Position numbers and translations under genes: made by a program
The notes under the pieces: generated by a model
The model's input: only the letters and a program-made list of their open reading frames with translations
The model's database searches: none
Told to the model about the DNA's origin: nothing
DNA from: Paenibacillus_AB sp036577625
GTDB taxonomy: Bacteria; Bacillota; Bacilli; Paenibacillales; NBRC-103111
DNA length: 64,000 nucleotides
Reading direction: 5' to 3'
NCBI RefSeq assembly: GCF_036577625.1
Contig: NZ_JARBDC010000001.1
Coordinates: forward strand, 124,001 to 188,000
Part shown: piece after piece, positions 33,622 through 41,753 of the stretch
How positions within the stretch are numbered: the first letter of the stretch is position 1
Layout of the letters: every line of letters begins with the position of its first letter

Positions 33622-34284
33622 ATGCATCCATCGTTTGCAAACGAATCTGCGTTCCGCCCCGGCGGAAATTTGGCCGCGGACGTTCGCCGTTTTCTCGTCG
33701 AGCGCGGCTGCCCGAAAACGGCGGAGCACTGCATGGCCGTCGGCGCCGAGGCGCGCGCGCTGGCGATCCGCTTCGGCGCCGATCCGGACAAAGCGGAAAT
33801 CGCCGGCTGGCTGCACGACATCAGCGCGATTTACCCGAACGCCGAGCGCATACGCGTCGCCCGCGAGCTTGGCGTCGACGTGCTGCCGGAGGAAGAAACG
33901 TTTCCGATGATCGTCCACCAGAAGCTGTCCGTGGAAATTGCCCGGCATCGGTTCGGCATCGGGCAGCGGGACGTGCTGGACGCCATCGGCTGCCATACGA
34001 CGCTGAAGGCGCCTTCCACGCTGCTGGACCGGGTCGTCTTCGTCGCGGACAAGGTGGCGTGGGATCAGCCGGGGACGCCGCCGTATTTGTCCGATTTGAA
34101 TGCGCAGCTGGAGCGGTCGCTGGAGCACGGAGCCATGGCGTACATCGGTTACTTGTGGGAGCGCAAAGAGACGCTCAAAGTCGTTCACCCTTGGCTGGCG
34201 GACGCTCGCGCCGATTTGCTTCAGGCGATCGAGCGCTCGGCGGTTACGGCACCGGTTCGGCCCGCTTCCGAAACGGATCGCTGA
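33622..34284 (+). CDS. HD-domain hydrolase of the YqeK type
   Basis: The 220-residue protein has the HD pattern: H in AEHCMAVG, HD in GWLHDISA, H in IVHQKLSVEIA, H in GCHTTLKA and FVADKVAWDQPG (final Asp). It looks like YqeK, which cleaves diadenosine tetraphosphate. All metal ligands are present. ATG 33622 with AAGGAG ten bases upstream; an upstream TATAAT at 33569-33574 is a likely -10. Divergent from arsB. Confidence 0.82.
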   Translation: MHPSFANESAFRPGGNLAADVRRFLVERGCPKTAEHCMAVGAEARALAIRFGADPDKAEIAGWLHDISAIYPNAERIRVARELGVDVLPEEETFPMIVHQKLSVEIARHRFGIGQRDVLDAIGCHTTLKAPSTLLDRVVFVADKVAWDQPGTPPYLSDLNAQLERSLEHGAMAYIGYLWERKETLKVVHPWLADARADLLQAIERSAVTAPVRPASETDR

Positions 34285-34390
34285 CGGCGTTCGCGCTCCG
34301 GCCTCCGCGGCGCCCTGTCCCGTCGCGCGATTCGGAAAACCGTCTATCGACGTATCTCAAGGATGCGCGAAAACAGCCGGCCTCCGAAAC

Positions 34391-34575
34391 GTAACGGACG
34401 CCACGGCGCTTATTTCGCGAAAATCGGCCGTTTTCCAAGCGTAACGGACACCACCTGCGCTTATTTGCTCCGAACCGCCGTCCAAAAGGGGGCTTTTCGC
34501 CAAATAGCTGCGCCTGTGTCCGTTACAAAACAAATAAGCTGAAATGAGGCTCATTAGCGGCCGCCATGTCCGTTA
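34391..34575. repeat. Intergenic palindromic repeat, family 3
   Basis: Two direct units (GTAACGGAC..GCGCTTATTT at 34391 and 34441) face two inverted units (CAAATAGCTGCGCC..GTCCGTTAC at 34501, then AAATAAGC..GTCCGTTAG ending 34575), making a 185-base imperfect palindrome. No coding potential. Similar elements occur in Paenibacillus-type genomes as I recall, but I could not check. Confidence 0.75.
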
Positions 34576-34845
34576 GACGCTTGGAACTTGAGGCCCGTCC
34601 CGCCGCCCCATGCTCGCCCCCCCCGTTCCAGCTCTCGACGACGCCGGCGCAGGTCATACAGCCGGTATCGCCATCTCCCTCCGCCGGCAGCAGGAAACCC
34701 GCTCCGGCTTAGCGAAGGTCGGGACGGACGATTTTTTCTGCGCACACCGAACCTTGTTGGCTGTGCCGAAACGGCAGCGGAGCGGGGAACGAGATGGAAA
34801 TGTTCCCGCTATTTTCGGTCGATTCCCGTTTCCGGGCAAAACAAA

Positions 34846-34974
34846 CGGGAAAACATCCCGCTACATTCATCCAAACCGCGCTTTTTGCCGATTCGACGCC
34901 ATTTTACCGGGAGCTTCTCCCGGTATTTCGAAACGACGCCTATAGGAGAGCGAGTTAACAGGAGGTTTTCCCGT
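34846..34974 (+). repeat. Intergenic palindromic repeat, family 1, copy B
   Basis: This copy shares ordered blocks with 16206-16337: GGGAAAAC..TCCCG, CGCGCTTTTTGCC (inverted in the other copy), TTACCGGGAGCTTCTCCC, CCTATAG and GGAGGTTTTCCCG. Same orientation as copy A. Confidence 0.7.
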
Positions 34975-35163
34975 TCGGTTTTATTCCAAATGGCTCCGCA
35001 GGATTCGGATACGCCGGACGTGGAAACGAAAGGCGCTGCCCGCCCCATGCTTTAGCGTTCAAAAGGCTCGCATCCATACCGCGAGATAATCAAAAAATCT
35101 TTGGCGCGCAAACCGATACGCCTGGCCATGGGGAGGGAACGGGGATTAGGCTCCAACGCAATC

Positions 35164-35348
35164 TAGCGAATCGAGCGATCGTTATCGGAGCCGAATGCGG
35201 CGGTTTGAAATTGTAACGAACTCTAGTAACGTTAATACCCGCGATTCGGATCGATTTTGTCCCTTTTCGGCTCGATAACGATACATGGGTTCGTTAGCCT
35301 TGAAAAACGATCGTTTTTCCGCCAATAAGCATCGTACGATTCGTTAGC
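35164..35348 (+). repeat. Intergenic palindromic repeat, family 2, copy B
   Basis: End-to-end match with 23984-24171. Its ends read CTAGCGAATCG and CGATTCGTTAG, so the pairing differs from copy A at matched positions. Inner arms GTTATCGGAGCCGAA and TTCGGCTCGATAACG are kept. Nothing else was recognised in the 34285-35457 gap except repeats and a short GGATCCGCCC direct repeat near 35360-35395. Confidence 0.82.
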
Positions 35349-35457
35349 AACCGGTCCCGGATCCGCCCGGATCCGCCCGGTTGCCGCGGATCCCCTGTAT
35401 GACGCGCTTCCGCAGAGAAACGAAAGAAAAAGATCCGCCTGCATCGGACCATGGGAC

Positions 35458-35483
35458 AAAAAAAGCGCGGTTCACACCCGCGC
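35458..35483 (-). terminator. Terminator overlapping the end of the YolD-like gene
   Basis: GCGCGG/CCGCGC stem with seven T on the minus strand. The stem begins inside the last codons. Confidence 0.85.
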
Positions 35484-35807
35484 CACGTTGACGATGTCGG
35501 CGAACCGGATCGACACCGTCTCCGTATCGTTCGCCATTTTGATCCGCCGAAGCGTAAAATCGATTTGGACGACGCGCCCCCGAACGACGTCGTCGCGCAC
35601 CGGATCGAATACGCCGACGGCCACTTCCCCATGTCCTTCGAGCGATTCGAGCAGCAGCAGCGCGAACTGCTCCAGCAGCTGGTCGTCCAGCGACGGACGC
35701 CGCCTGCAGCCGCTCTCGTCCCGCCTGCGCACCAATTGCTCCCGATGTTCCGGCAGCATCATCCGCGAAGATTCGAACAGACCGTTCCCTTCCAGCTTCT
35801 TGCCCAT
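35472..35807 (-). CDS. YolD-like protein
   Basis: The 111-residue protein has the YolD pattern: MMLPEHREQLV, an Arg-rich loop, a DDQLLEQFALLLLESL helix, and the final barrel-like strands VVQIDFTLRRIKM and IRFADIVNVARV. The ATG 35807 has GGAGGTGC upstream. In Bacillus, yolD genes accompany UV-repair Y-family polymerases (uvrX, yqjW) under LexA; none is nearby here. It follows the WYL-like gene by about 150 bases. Confidence 0.84.
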   Translation of the reverse strand: MGKKLEGNGLFESSRMMLPEHREQLVRRRDESGCRRRPSLDDQLLEQFALLLLESLEGHGEVAVGVFDPVRDDVVRGRVVQIDFTLRRIKMANDTETVSIRFADIVNVARV

Positions 35808-35958
35808 ATACGCACCTCCGATCTTGTTCATCCGCCCGGTTTTACGCGCGCGCGCCGCACGCGGAGCCTCCGCGATCGACGGCGAGGCCGCGTATGTCGC
35901 AGACGATGTCCGCGGAGTCGGCGCGAAAACGCGGCGTTCGACGTCGGGCCGCCGCCGT

Positions 35959-36171
35959 TCATCCGGTCGTTCGCCCGCCCGACGCAGGCGCGACGGCCAG
36001 GATGCGATCGAGCTTAAACAGACGCGGCGCCCGTTTCCGGCAGCAATAGGCGTAAGCCGCATCGCCCCGAACGGCCAGCGGCACGATCGTGCGCTGCGTG
36101 AACAGGCCGCTTCCGTCCATATAAATGATCTCGACGGTCCGGCCTACGTATCGCTCCATGCCCGACGCCAT
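35959..36171 (-). CDS. WYL-like small protein
   Basis: The 70-residue protein reads YVGRTVEIIYMDGSGLFTQRTI, a barrel-like fold, and KRAPRLFKLDRILAV, the last part typical of WYL-type domains, without the DNA-binding half. ATG 36171 with GGAGGGG upstream. It probably is the first gene of a YolD operon and is preceded by a LexA box. WYL domains sense nucleic acids in other proteins; role here unknown. Confidence 0.72.
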   Translation of the reverse strand: MASGMERYVGRTVEIIYMDGSGLFTQRTIVPLAVRGDAAYAYCCRKRAPRLFKLDRILAVAPASGGRTTG

Positions 36172-36192
36172 ATGCACCCCTCCCCGATATAG

Positions 36193-36204
36193 GAACATTT
36201 GTTC
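36193..36204. promoter_or_regulatory. LexA (DinR) box, exact core
   Basis: GAACATTTGTTC matches the Gram-positive LexA core GAAC-N4-GTTC exactly and lies 22 bases upstream of the WYL-like start. Confidence 0.82.
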
Positions 36205-36225
36205 CCTAATAGTATATACAATAAG

Positions 36226-36238
36226 CGAACATATATTC
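36226..36238. promoter_or_regulatory. Second LexA-type box, one mismatch
   Basis: CGAACATATATTC matches CGAAC-N4-GTTC except for one base, in the same 220-base divergent region as the exact box, on the SRAP side. Confidence 0.6.
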
Positions 36239-36391
36239 CTGTTTCAAGAGGTAAAATTTTGCTGCCTCCATGCGTGCGCTCCGCCCGGCGGGATGCCGGG
36301 AAGCGGCCGGCCCGCTCCCCGGTGGAATCGCCGGCCGGAAAAGCGTACAATGGAGCTGAGAGAAACGTTGAGCGCACGGGGAGGAACGCAT

Positions 36392-37114
36392 ATGTGCGGG
36401 CGATATACGATCACCATTTCGATCGAGGAGCTGCTGCTCCGTTTTCATATCGACGGCGAATTTACGCTGTACCATCGCCCCCGGTATAATGTCGCGCCGG
36501 GGCAGCTCATCCCGGCCGTCATTCACGACGGGCGGCGCAACCGGATCGGCGAGCTGAGATGGGGGCTCGTCCCGTCGTGGGCCAAGGACGAATCGGGCGC
36601 GGCGAAAATGATCAACGCCCGCGCCGAGACGGTCGCCGAGAAGCCGGCTTACCGGCTTCCGTTCGAACGCAAACGGTGCCTCGTCCCGGCGGACGGATTT
36701 TACGAATGGAAGAAGACGAACGGCGGCAAGAGCAAGCAGCCGATGCGCATTACGCGAAAGGACGAGGCGCCGTTCGCCATGGCCGGCCTGTACGATACGT
36801 GGACGGCTCCGGACGGGCGAAAAGTGAGCACGTGCACGATCATTACGACGACGCCGAACCGGCTGATGGCCGATATTCACGACCGGATGCCGGTCATTTT
36901 GCGGCCGGAGCACGAGGCGGTTTGGCTCGACCGCGGCACCCGCGACGCCGCCCTGCTGCTGGACATGCTGAAGCCGTTTCCGGCCGAGCTGATGAGGGCG
37001 TATCCGGTCGCCCCCGGCGTAGGCAACGTCAACAACGACGGTCCGGAATTGGTGCGCGAAGTCGCCGTCGGCGCAGCGCCGTCGTTCGGAGCCGTTCCGG
37101 AAACCGGCGAATAA
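36392..37114 (+). CDS. SRAP-domain protein (YedK/HMCES-like abasic-site cross-linker)
   Basis: The 240-residue protein begins MCGRY, which leaves a catalytic Cys at position 2 after Met removal, and keeps the family residues: Asn in INARAETV, Glu in DGFYEWKK and His in IHDRMPVI. These form the site that makes a DNA-protein cross-link with an abasic base in single-stranded DNA. ATG with GGAGG seven bases upstream. Divergent from the YolD/WYL operon, with two LexA-type boxes between, so SOS induction is likely. Confidence 0.93.
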   Translation: MCGRYTITISIEELLLRFHIDGEFTLYHRPRYNVAPGQLIPAVIHDGRRNRIGELRWGLVPSWAKDESGAAKMINARAETVAEKPAYRLPFERKRCLVPADGFYEWKKTNGGKSKQPMRITRKDEAPFAMAGLYDTWTAPDGRKVSTCTIITTTPNRLMADIHDRMPVILRPEHEAVWLDRGTRDAALLLDMLKPFPAELMRAYPVAPGVGNVNNDGPELVREVAVGAAPSFGAVPETGE

Positions 37115-37184
37115 ACGGCAGGCCGCTTCGATCCGAAACGGAAACGGGAACGGACTCCCGGGAGGCGCCCGCCCGAACCCGAAC

Positions 37185-37233
37185 AAAGACGCCTCCGGCA
37201 TCGCCGTGCCAAGCGGAAATGGAGGCGTCTTTC
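37185..37233. terminator. Bidirectional terminator between SRAP and EEP-discoidin genes
   Basis: AAAGACGCCTCC/GGAGGCGTCTTT stem between convergent genes. Confidence 0.85.
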
Positions 37234-37275
37234 GTTTGCAAATCCGGCTCGGTTCGGCGGCGATTCCGGCTCGTC

Positions 37276-39144
37276 TTACCGCGGGGCGTAACGGATCGCG
37301 ATTTCCGCGGCCGATGCGACCCCGCCGCTGCCGGCCGTCGCCTCCAGCTTGATATAGCGGGCAGCCGGCGCGCGAAAATTCGCCGATTTCCGGTAATAGT
37401 CCCGCTCCCAGTTTCCGTCCGCGACTTTGACGAATTTCGCCCCGTCGGAGCTGGCGTATACGCTGTACGACGTAATCAGTCCGTCCGGCTTGAAATCGGT
37501 CCGGGTTTGGTAATCGAGTCCGACCACGTCGTAAGCCGCGCCGAGATCAAGCGTTATCGATTGGGGCAGCGGAGCGAGCGGAGCCCATTCCGAATGCCAC
37601 ATCGTCTGCAAGCTGCCGTCCGTCGCTTTGGAAGCCTCGTAGCCGGCATGCTGGCTCGTCGAGACCGCTTTGACGCCGCTTGCCGGCACGACCAGCTCCG
37701 CCGGTTTTGGCTTCGCCGGCCAGCTGGCGGCGCTGCGGACCATCAAATCCGTGATGACGGCCGCATGGTCGGAATAGAACGGATGTCCCGGAATTTCGTG
37801 TCCGGGCAACCTCCGGTCGAACGTAAACGATCCGAGTACGCGCATCTGCTCGCCTTTTGTCCAAATATAGTCGATGCGACCCGGCGCCATGCCGTATCCG
37901 TAATAAGGGCTCCAGGTGCTGCCCGGATGTCGGCCGGCATCCGGGTTGGCCCATCGGTACGTATCGGTAAATCCGGCTTCCCGAATCAGCTGCGTCACCG
38001 GCCATTGCAAAGCGAGACCGCCGTGTCCGGGCGCATCCGCAAACCGGGCGCTCCAGTCTTCGTTCGAAAGCGTATTGAAATCTCCCGCCATGATGATCGG
38101 CGAATCGTCTCCCCGCAGAAGGGTCGGAAGATTGTAGTCCACAATTTTTCGGGTCATCTGAAGCCGTCGTACCAGGTCCGTGGCCAACAGCTCGGCGTCG
38201 GTAAACGTGCGCGGCAATCCGTAAGTCGCTTCCCCGACCGTCCGGTTCACCGATCCCCACGCCCCGCCTTCATGGTACAGCCAAGTATCGAATACGTTCA
38301 CCTCTTGACCGTCCGGAAGGCGCACCTTCGCTCCGCCGAAGTGAAAGTCTCCCATCAAACCGGAATGTTTGATGACGGGGTAGCGCTTGACCATCGGGTA
38401 CCGGCTGAAAATCCACAAATTGTCCTTGTCCGGCAAATGCGCCGGGTCGACGCTCACTTTGATCGCCTCGTACCGCCGGTGTTCGGGCAGGCCGGCGTTC
38501 AGTCCGTTCGCGATTGTTTCGCCCGACGCGTACGTCTCGACCACGAATAAAATGTCGGGATCGTGATGCCGAATCGCTTCGATCAGGTAGTCGACGTTTT
38601 GCGCCCCGCCGGCTTCCCGGCCGCCGCCCCATATGTTCCATTCCATGACCCGCAAGCGGGTTCCGAGAGGCTGCCGCGTGAATTCCTGAGTCACCTCGAC
38701 GTCCAGCGCTCCGGCCGGAGCATGGAATTCGGCCGAAACGGCCGCGCCTTCGCCCGGATGCGCGATGCGCCGACCCAAAACGTCATCTCCATGGCGAATC
38801 GTCAAAACGACTTCCGCGCCGATCGAAGCCCCCTTCCACCCGCTTGCCCGAACCTCGCAGCGTTCGCCTTCGTCCGCGCGATACGGGAGCGTCTTCGCAT
38901 CCTTCGGGTCCGGCTTCAGGGAAGCTTCGGCAACCGCCTCGTTCCCGCACGACAGTTCCAGCCGAATCCGGGGCTCGCGCGGAGCGTCGTCGCCGAACGC
39001 ATACGCGGAAAACGTGACCGTCCCCTTCTCCCCGCGCCCTTTGCCGGCTTCGGCGTCGACGATCCGGCCATCCCAAGCCAGTCCTCCGAACAGCAGAGCG
39101 GCCGCCGTCAAGCGGACGGCGAAGCAACGTATCCATTCCAACAT
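37276..39144 (-). CDS. Secreted endonuclease/exonuclease/phosphatase-fold hydrolase with C-terminal discoidin domain
   Basis: The 622-residue protein has a signal peptide (about 1-32). An N-terminal beta-rich domain (about 38-150) is followed by an EEP domain: MEWNIWGGG (Asn), VVETY (metal Glu), MAGDFNTL (Asp, Asn), RIDYIW and YSDHAAV (catalytic Asp-His). Residues about 490-620 form an F5/8 type C (discoidin) domain with ATDGSLQTMWHSEW. It probably cleaves phosphodiesters in DNA, phospholipids or teichoic-like polymers outside the cell. ATG with AAGGAGG upstream. Follows the SBP gene by 57 bases. Confidence 0.88.
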   Translation of the reverse strand: MLEWIRCFAVRLTAAALLFGGLAWDGRIVDAEAGKGRGEKGTVTFSAYAFGDDAPREPRIRLELSCGNEAVAEASLKPDPKDAKTLPYRADEGERCEVRASGWKGASIGAEVVLTIRHGDDVLGRRIAHPGEGAAVSAEFHAPAGALDVEVTQEFTRQPLGTRLRVMEWNIWGGGREAGGAQNVDYLIEAIRHHDPDILFVVETYASGETIANGLNAGLPEHRRYEAIKVSVDPAHLPDKDNLWIFSRYPMVKRYPVIKHSGLMGDFHFGGAKVRLPDGQEVNVFDTWLYHEGGAWGSVNRTVGEATYGLPRTFTDAELLATDLVRRLQMTRKIVDYNLPTLLRGDDSPIIMAGDFNTLSNEDWSARFADAPGHGGLALQWPVTQLIREAGFTDTYRWANPDAGRHPGSTWSPYYGYGMAPGRIDYIWTKGEQMRVLGSFTFDRRLPGHEIPGHPFYSDHAAVITDLMVRSAASWPAKPKPAELVVPASGVKAVSTSQHAGYEASKATDGSLQTMWHSEWAPLAPLPQSITLDLGAAYDVVGLDYQTRTDFKPDGLITSYSVYASSDGAKFVKVADGNWERDYYRKSANFRAPAARYIKLEATAGSGGVASAAEIAIRYAPR

Positions 39145-39201
39145 CGGCGTAATCCTCCTTCGATGGTTGCGATGCCGCAGTACCCGGGCATGCGGTTACG
39201 C

Positions 39202-40545
39202 TCACTTTTGCTTCTGCTTTTCTTCCTCGATATATTTGTTCGTTTTCTCCTCGGCTTCCCGCAGCGCCGTATTGATGTCCGTACTCGACAAAATCATGCT
39301 TTTCAGCGCTTCGTTCAAGTACGAGTACCCTTTGGAGTCGTACATGCTGCTTCGCGGAGCCGGAGCCGGCTTGACGGAAAACACCCCCGCCAAATTTTTG
39401 CCCTCGAAAATGTTCAGGTCGACCGCGAAGTCTTTGCGGATCGCCGGATCCTTCAGAGCGGTTAGCCGCCCGCCCTTGTTCATGACCACTTGCGCCTCGG
39501 TGCTTTGCAGCGCTTGAAGAACGCGGTACGCCGCATCTTTGTTTTTGCTCGACGGCGTCACCATCAGCAGATGAAAGTCGACTTCCCGCCCGAGACCGGG
39601 CTTGTCCGGATAGCTGGGGAACGACACGAGGTCCCAGTTGAAATTTTGTCCCTGCTGCGCCAGCGGCAGAACGCGGGTCGACAAGGCGGAAATCCAGTAA
39701 GGCTCCATCGCGACGCGCTGATCTTTCAGGAAGAAATCGATATTGTCCTTCAGGTAGTTCGTCTTCGGATCGATCATGCCGGGAATGTCGTAAATGGCCC
39801 GCAGCTTCGAAAATACCATCTTGTAGCCGTCGGTCGTCAGCGCCGCCTTCTCCCCGCTCGCATCCGTTACCGGCAGCGAATAAGGACGGGTCATCACCTG
39901 CGGCAGTCCCGGGTCGATGCCGAGATACTGGGTCGAATCCGACTTGCGGGTGAGCTTTTTGGCCAATTCGATCACTTCGTCCCAGTTCATGCCGTCCTTC
40001 GGATACGCTACGCCGAACTTGTCGAAAATGTCTTTGTTGTACGCCATAATGCCGTAGTTCATCGAATAGGGCATCCCGTACAGCTCGCCTTTTTTCCCGT
40101 ACCGGCTCAGCGTGGCGATCGTTTCCGGCTCGAGACGGGTCAGGTCGATTTTGAACGTTTTGACGAATTCGTTCAAGTCGGTCGCCAGTCCCATGCCGAG
40201 CAGCAGGTCCAAATAAAAGTTGCTCGTCGCGATCAAATCCGGCGTATCCCCGGCCGCGATAATGTCGTTCAGCGACTTTCCTTTGATCAACTCGATCGAA
40301 ATATTCGGGTACATCGTCCGGATCGGCTTCAAAATGACGTTCTCCAAATCCGTTTCGTGATTGATGCCCGCTCCATGGTTGACGATCGTGAGCTTGACCG
40401 GCTCCTTGGTGAAGCTGTCCACGCTATCGGCCGCCGGCGCGTTGGCGCCGCTCGGGGCCGGCTGTCCGCAGCTCTTGCCGCAGGCGGCCATTGAAAGCGC
40501 AACCATAACGGTCAAGCCGACTTTTGCGTAACGATACTTGTTCAT
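39202..40545 (-). CDS. Extracellular solute-binding lipoprotein (ABC importer type)
   Basis: The 447-residue protein has a lipoprotein signal with lipobox SMAAC at about 18-22 and is a family 1 solute-binding protein: LTIVNHGAGINHE, DTPDLIATSN, YGKKGELYGMPYSMNYGIMAYNKD, WDEVIELAKKL and RVAMEPYWIS. No permease or ATPase genes accompany it, so it must use a transporter elsewhere. ATG with AAAGG nine bases upstream. It follows a 140-base leader with a promoter and a shared motif. Substrate unknown. Confidence 0.9.
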   Translation of the reverse strand: MNKYRYAKVGLTVMVALSMAACGKSCGQPAPSGANAPAADSVDSFTKEPVKLTIVNHGAGINHETDLENVILKPIRTMYPNISIELIKGKSLNDIIAAGDTPDLIATSNFYLDLLLGMGLATDLNEFVKTFKIDLTRLEPETIATLSRYGKKGELYGMPYSMNYGIMAYNKDIFDKFGVAYPKDGMNWDEVIELAKKLTRKSDSTQYLGIDPGLPQVMTRPYSLPVTDASGEKAALTTDGYKMVFSKLRAIYDIPGMIDPKTNYLKDNIDFFLKDQRVAMEPYWISALSTRVLPLAQQGQNFNWDLVSFPSYPDKPGLGREVDFHLLMVTPSSKNKDAAYRVLQALQSTEAQVVMNKGGRLTALKDPAIRKDFAVDLNIFEGKNLAGVFSVKPAPAPRSSMYDSKGYSYLNEALKSMILSSTDINTALREAEEKTNKYIEEEKQKQK

Positions 40546-40617
40546 TACACCAGTTCCTTTCCAATCGGAATTTGAGGCAAAAATCGAAAATCGACTAACC
40601 GACTTCTCCGCGATCAC

Positions 40618-40639
40618 CATGTTCATTCATGCTCGTTTG
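40618..40639 (-). promoter_or_regulatory. Shared bipartite motif ahead of the SBP gene
   Basis: Plus-strand ATGTTCATT-3-GCTCGTTTG, found again ahead of the dehydrogenase gene at 42921-42942 with only the central three bases and one flanking base changed. Confidence 0.6.
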
Positions 40640-40691
40640 TCAACACGCCCCTTTATTATTCAGCTCGAATATGTACGATATTCCTTTAGAT

Positions 40692-40730
40692 ATTGTATAC
40701 TCGCCTCCTAAATCTGTAAATATATTTACA
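40692..40730 (-). promoter_or_regulatory. Promoter with a perfect palindrome over the -35
   Basis: TTTACA (40715-40720) and TACAAT (40692-40697) with a 17-base spacer point toward the SBP gene. The perfect palindrome TGTAAATATATTTACA (40715-40730) covers the -35, a typical repressor-site position. Confidence 0.68.
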
Positions 40731-40805
40731 TAAATAAAAAAGACATCGACTATATCGAACAAATACGTGCAATCATCCGACCGAACGAAGCCGGCGGAAA
40801 ACGCG

Positions 40806-40844
40806 ACAAGGAACCGGAACGCGCGATTCGCTCCGGCTCCTTGT
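40806..40844 (-). terminator. Probable weak terminator after the GDPD gene
   Basis: ACAAGGAGCCGGA/TCCGGTTCCTTGT hairpin downstream of the gene, but only a broken T-run follows. Confidence 0.5.
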
Positions 40845-40861
40845 TTCCGATGACATTCCAA

Positions 40862-41704
40862 CTATCGGACCGTTTCCTTCGAAGACGGCCACGACCGGAT
40901 GCAGCTCAAAAAACGCGCCGGCTCGTCGGTCGCGAACCAGCGAACGCCCAAGTCGAGCAGCATGTGGATCGATCGGTCGTCGAACGAAAACGGCAGCACT
41001 TCCAGGTCGACGCCCGCATCGCTCGTCTCGGCGAGCGCCTGCTTCACGAATTCCGGGTCGAGGTCGTACGGCCATTCGTCGCCGTTCGGATCGCCGCGTT
41101 TGCCGTTCAGATGCAGCTGCACCTGATCGAGCCCGTCGAAGCGCAGATCGCGGGCTTGCTCCGCGTACGTCCGCTTGATCCGCTCGGCGCTGCCGCCGAT
41201 CCACAGCATGCTCCTCACGCCGGCGGCGATCGACTTCATCTGCCGGCAATTCGCCTGAACGTTGTGCGTGAAAATGACTTGCCCGTTCACGCCGTACCGG
41301 TCGATCAATCGGCCGAGCTGCTCCAAATCGACGCTTTTCAAATCCAAATAAACCAAACGCTCCGGCCGCCCCTGCATGTCGGCGAACAGCTGCTCGACGG
41401 ACGGAATCCGCTCGCCGGCGAATTTGGCGTCGAACTTGACGCCCGCGTCCCATTCGGCGGTTTCCGCGAAGTCGAAATCGGAGATCGGCCGGTCCTTCAC
41501 CGCGTCGGGAGCGGTCGTCGTTCTTGCCGGCGTGCTGTCGTGCAGACAGACGATGACGCCGTCCCGGGTCGTCCGGATGTCCGCTTCCGGAATGCCGCCC
41601 AGGCTCCAGGCGTACCGGTTCGCGCCCATCGTGTTGTCCGGCGCTTCGTACGCGCCGCCGCCGCGATGCGCTTGCCAATAAATGTTGTCGCTTCGTTTCG
41701 CCAA
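40862..41704 (-). CDS. Glycerophosphodiester phosphodiesterase family protein
   Basis: The 280-residue protein has the GDPD motifs: QAHRGGG at the N-terminus (catalytic His), PEADIRTTRDGVIV (metal acid residues), CLHDST (second catalytic His) and YLDLKS. No signal peptide, so it works in the cytosol on an imported glycerophosphodiester. The TTG start has GAGAGGG upstream. It follows the TarJ-like gene by 49 bases. Confidence 0.88.
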   Translation of the reverse strand: MAKRSDNIYWQAHRGGGAYEAPDNTMGANRYAWSLGGIPEADIRTTRDGVIVCLHDSTPARTTTAPDAVKDRPISDFDFAETAEWDAGVKFDAKFAGERIPSVEQLFADMQGRPERLVYLDLKSVDLEQLGRLIDRYGVNGQVIFTHNVQANCRQMKSIAAGVRSMLWIGGSAERIKRTYAEQARDLRFDGLDQVQLHLNGKRGDPNGDEWPYDLDPEFVKQALAETSDAGVDLEVLPFSFDDRSIHMLLDLGVRWFATDEPARFLSCIRSWPSSKETVR

Positions 41705-41753
41705 CTTAGCCCTCTCCCGTCGAAAAGAATGATAAGTGCGCGCAGGCAGCCGC

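Noticed and set aside
40640..40861. 73-codon minus-strand frame between the GDPD and SBP genes
   Set aside because: It overlaps the promoter and palindrome and has no ribosome site at a start codon.
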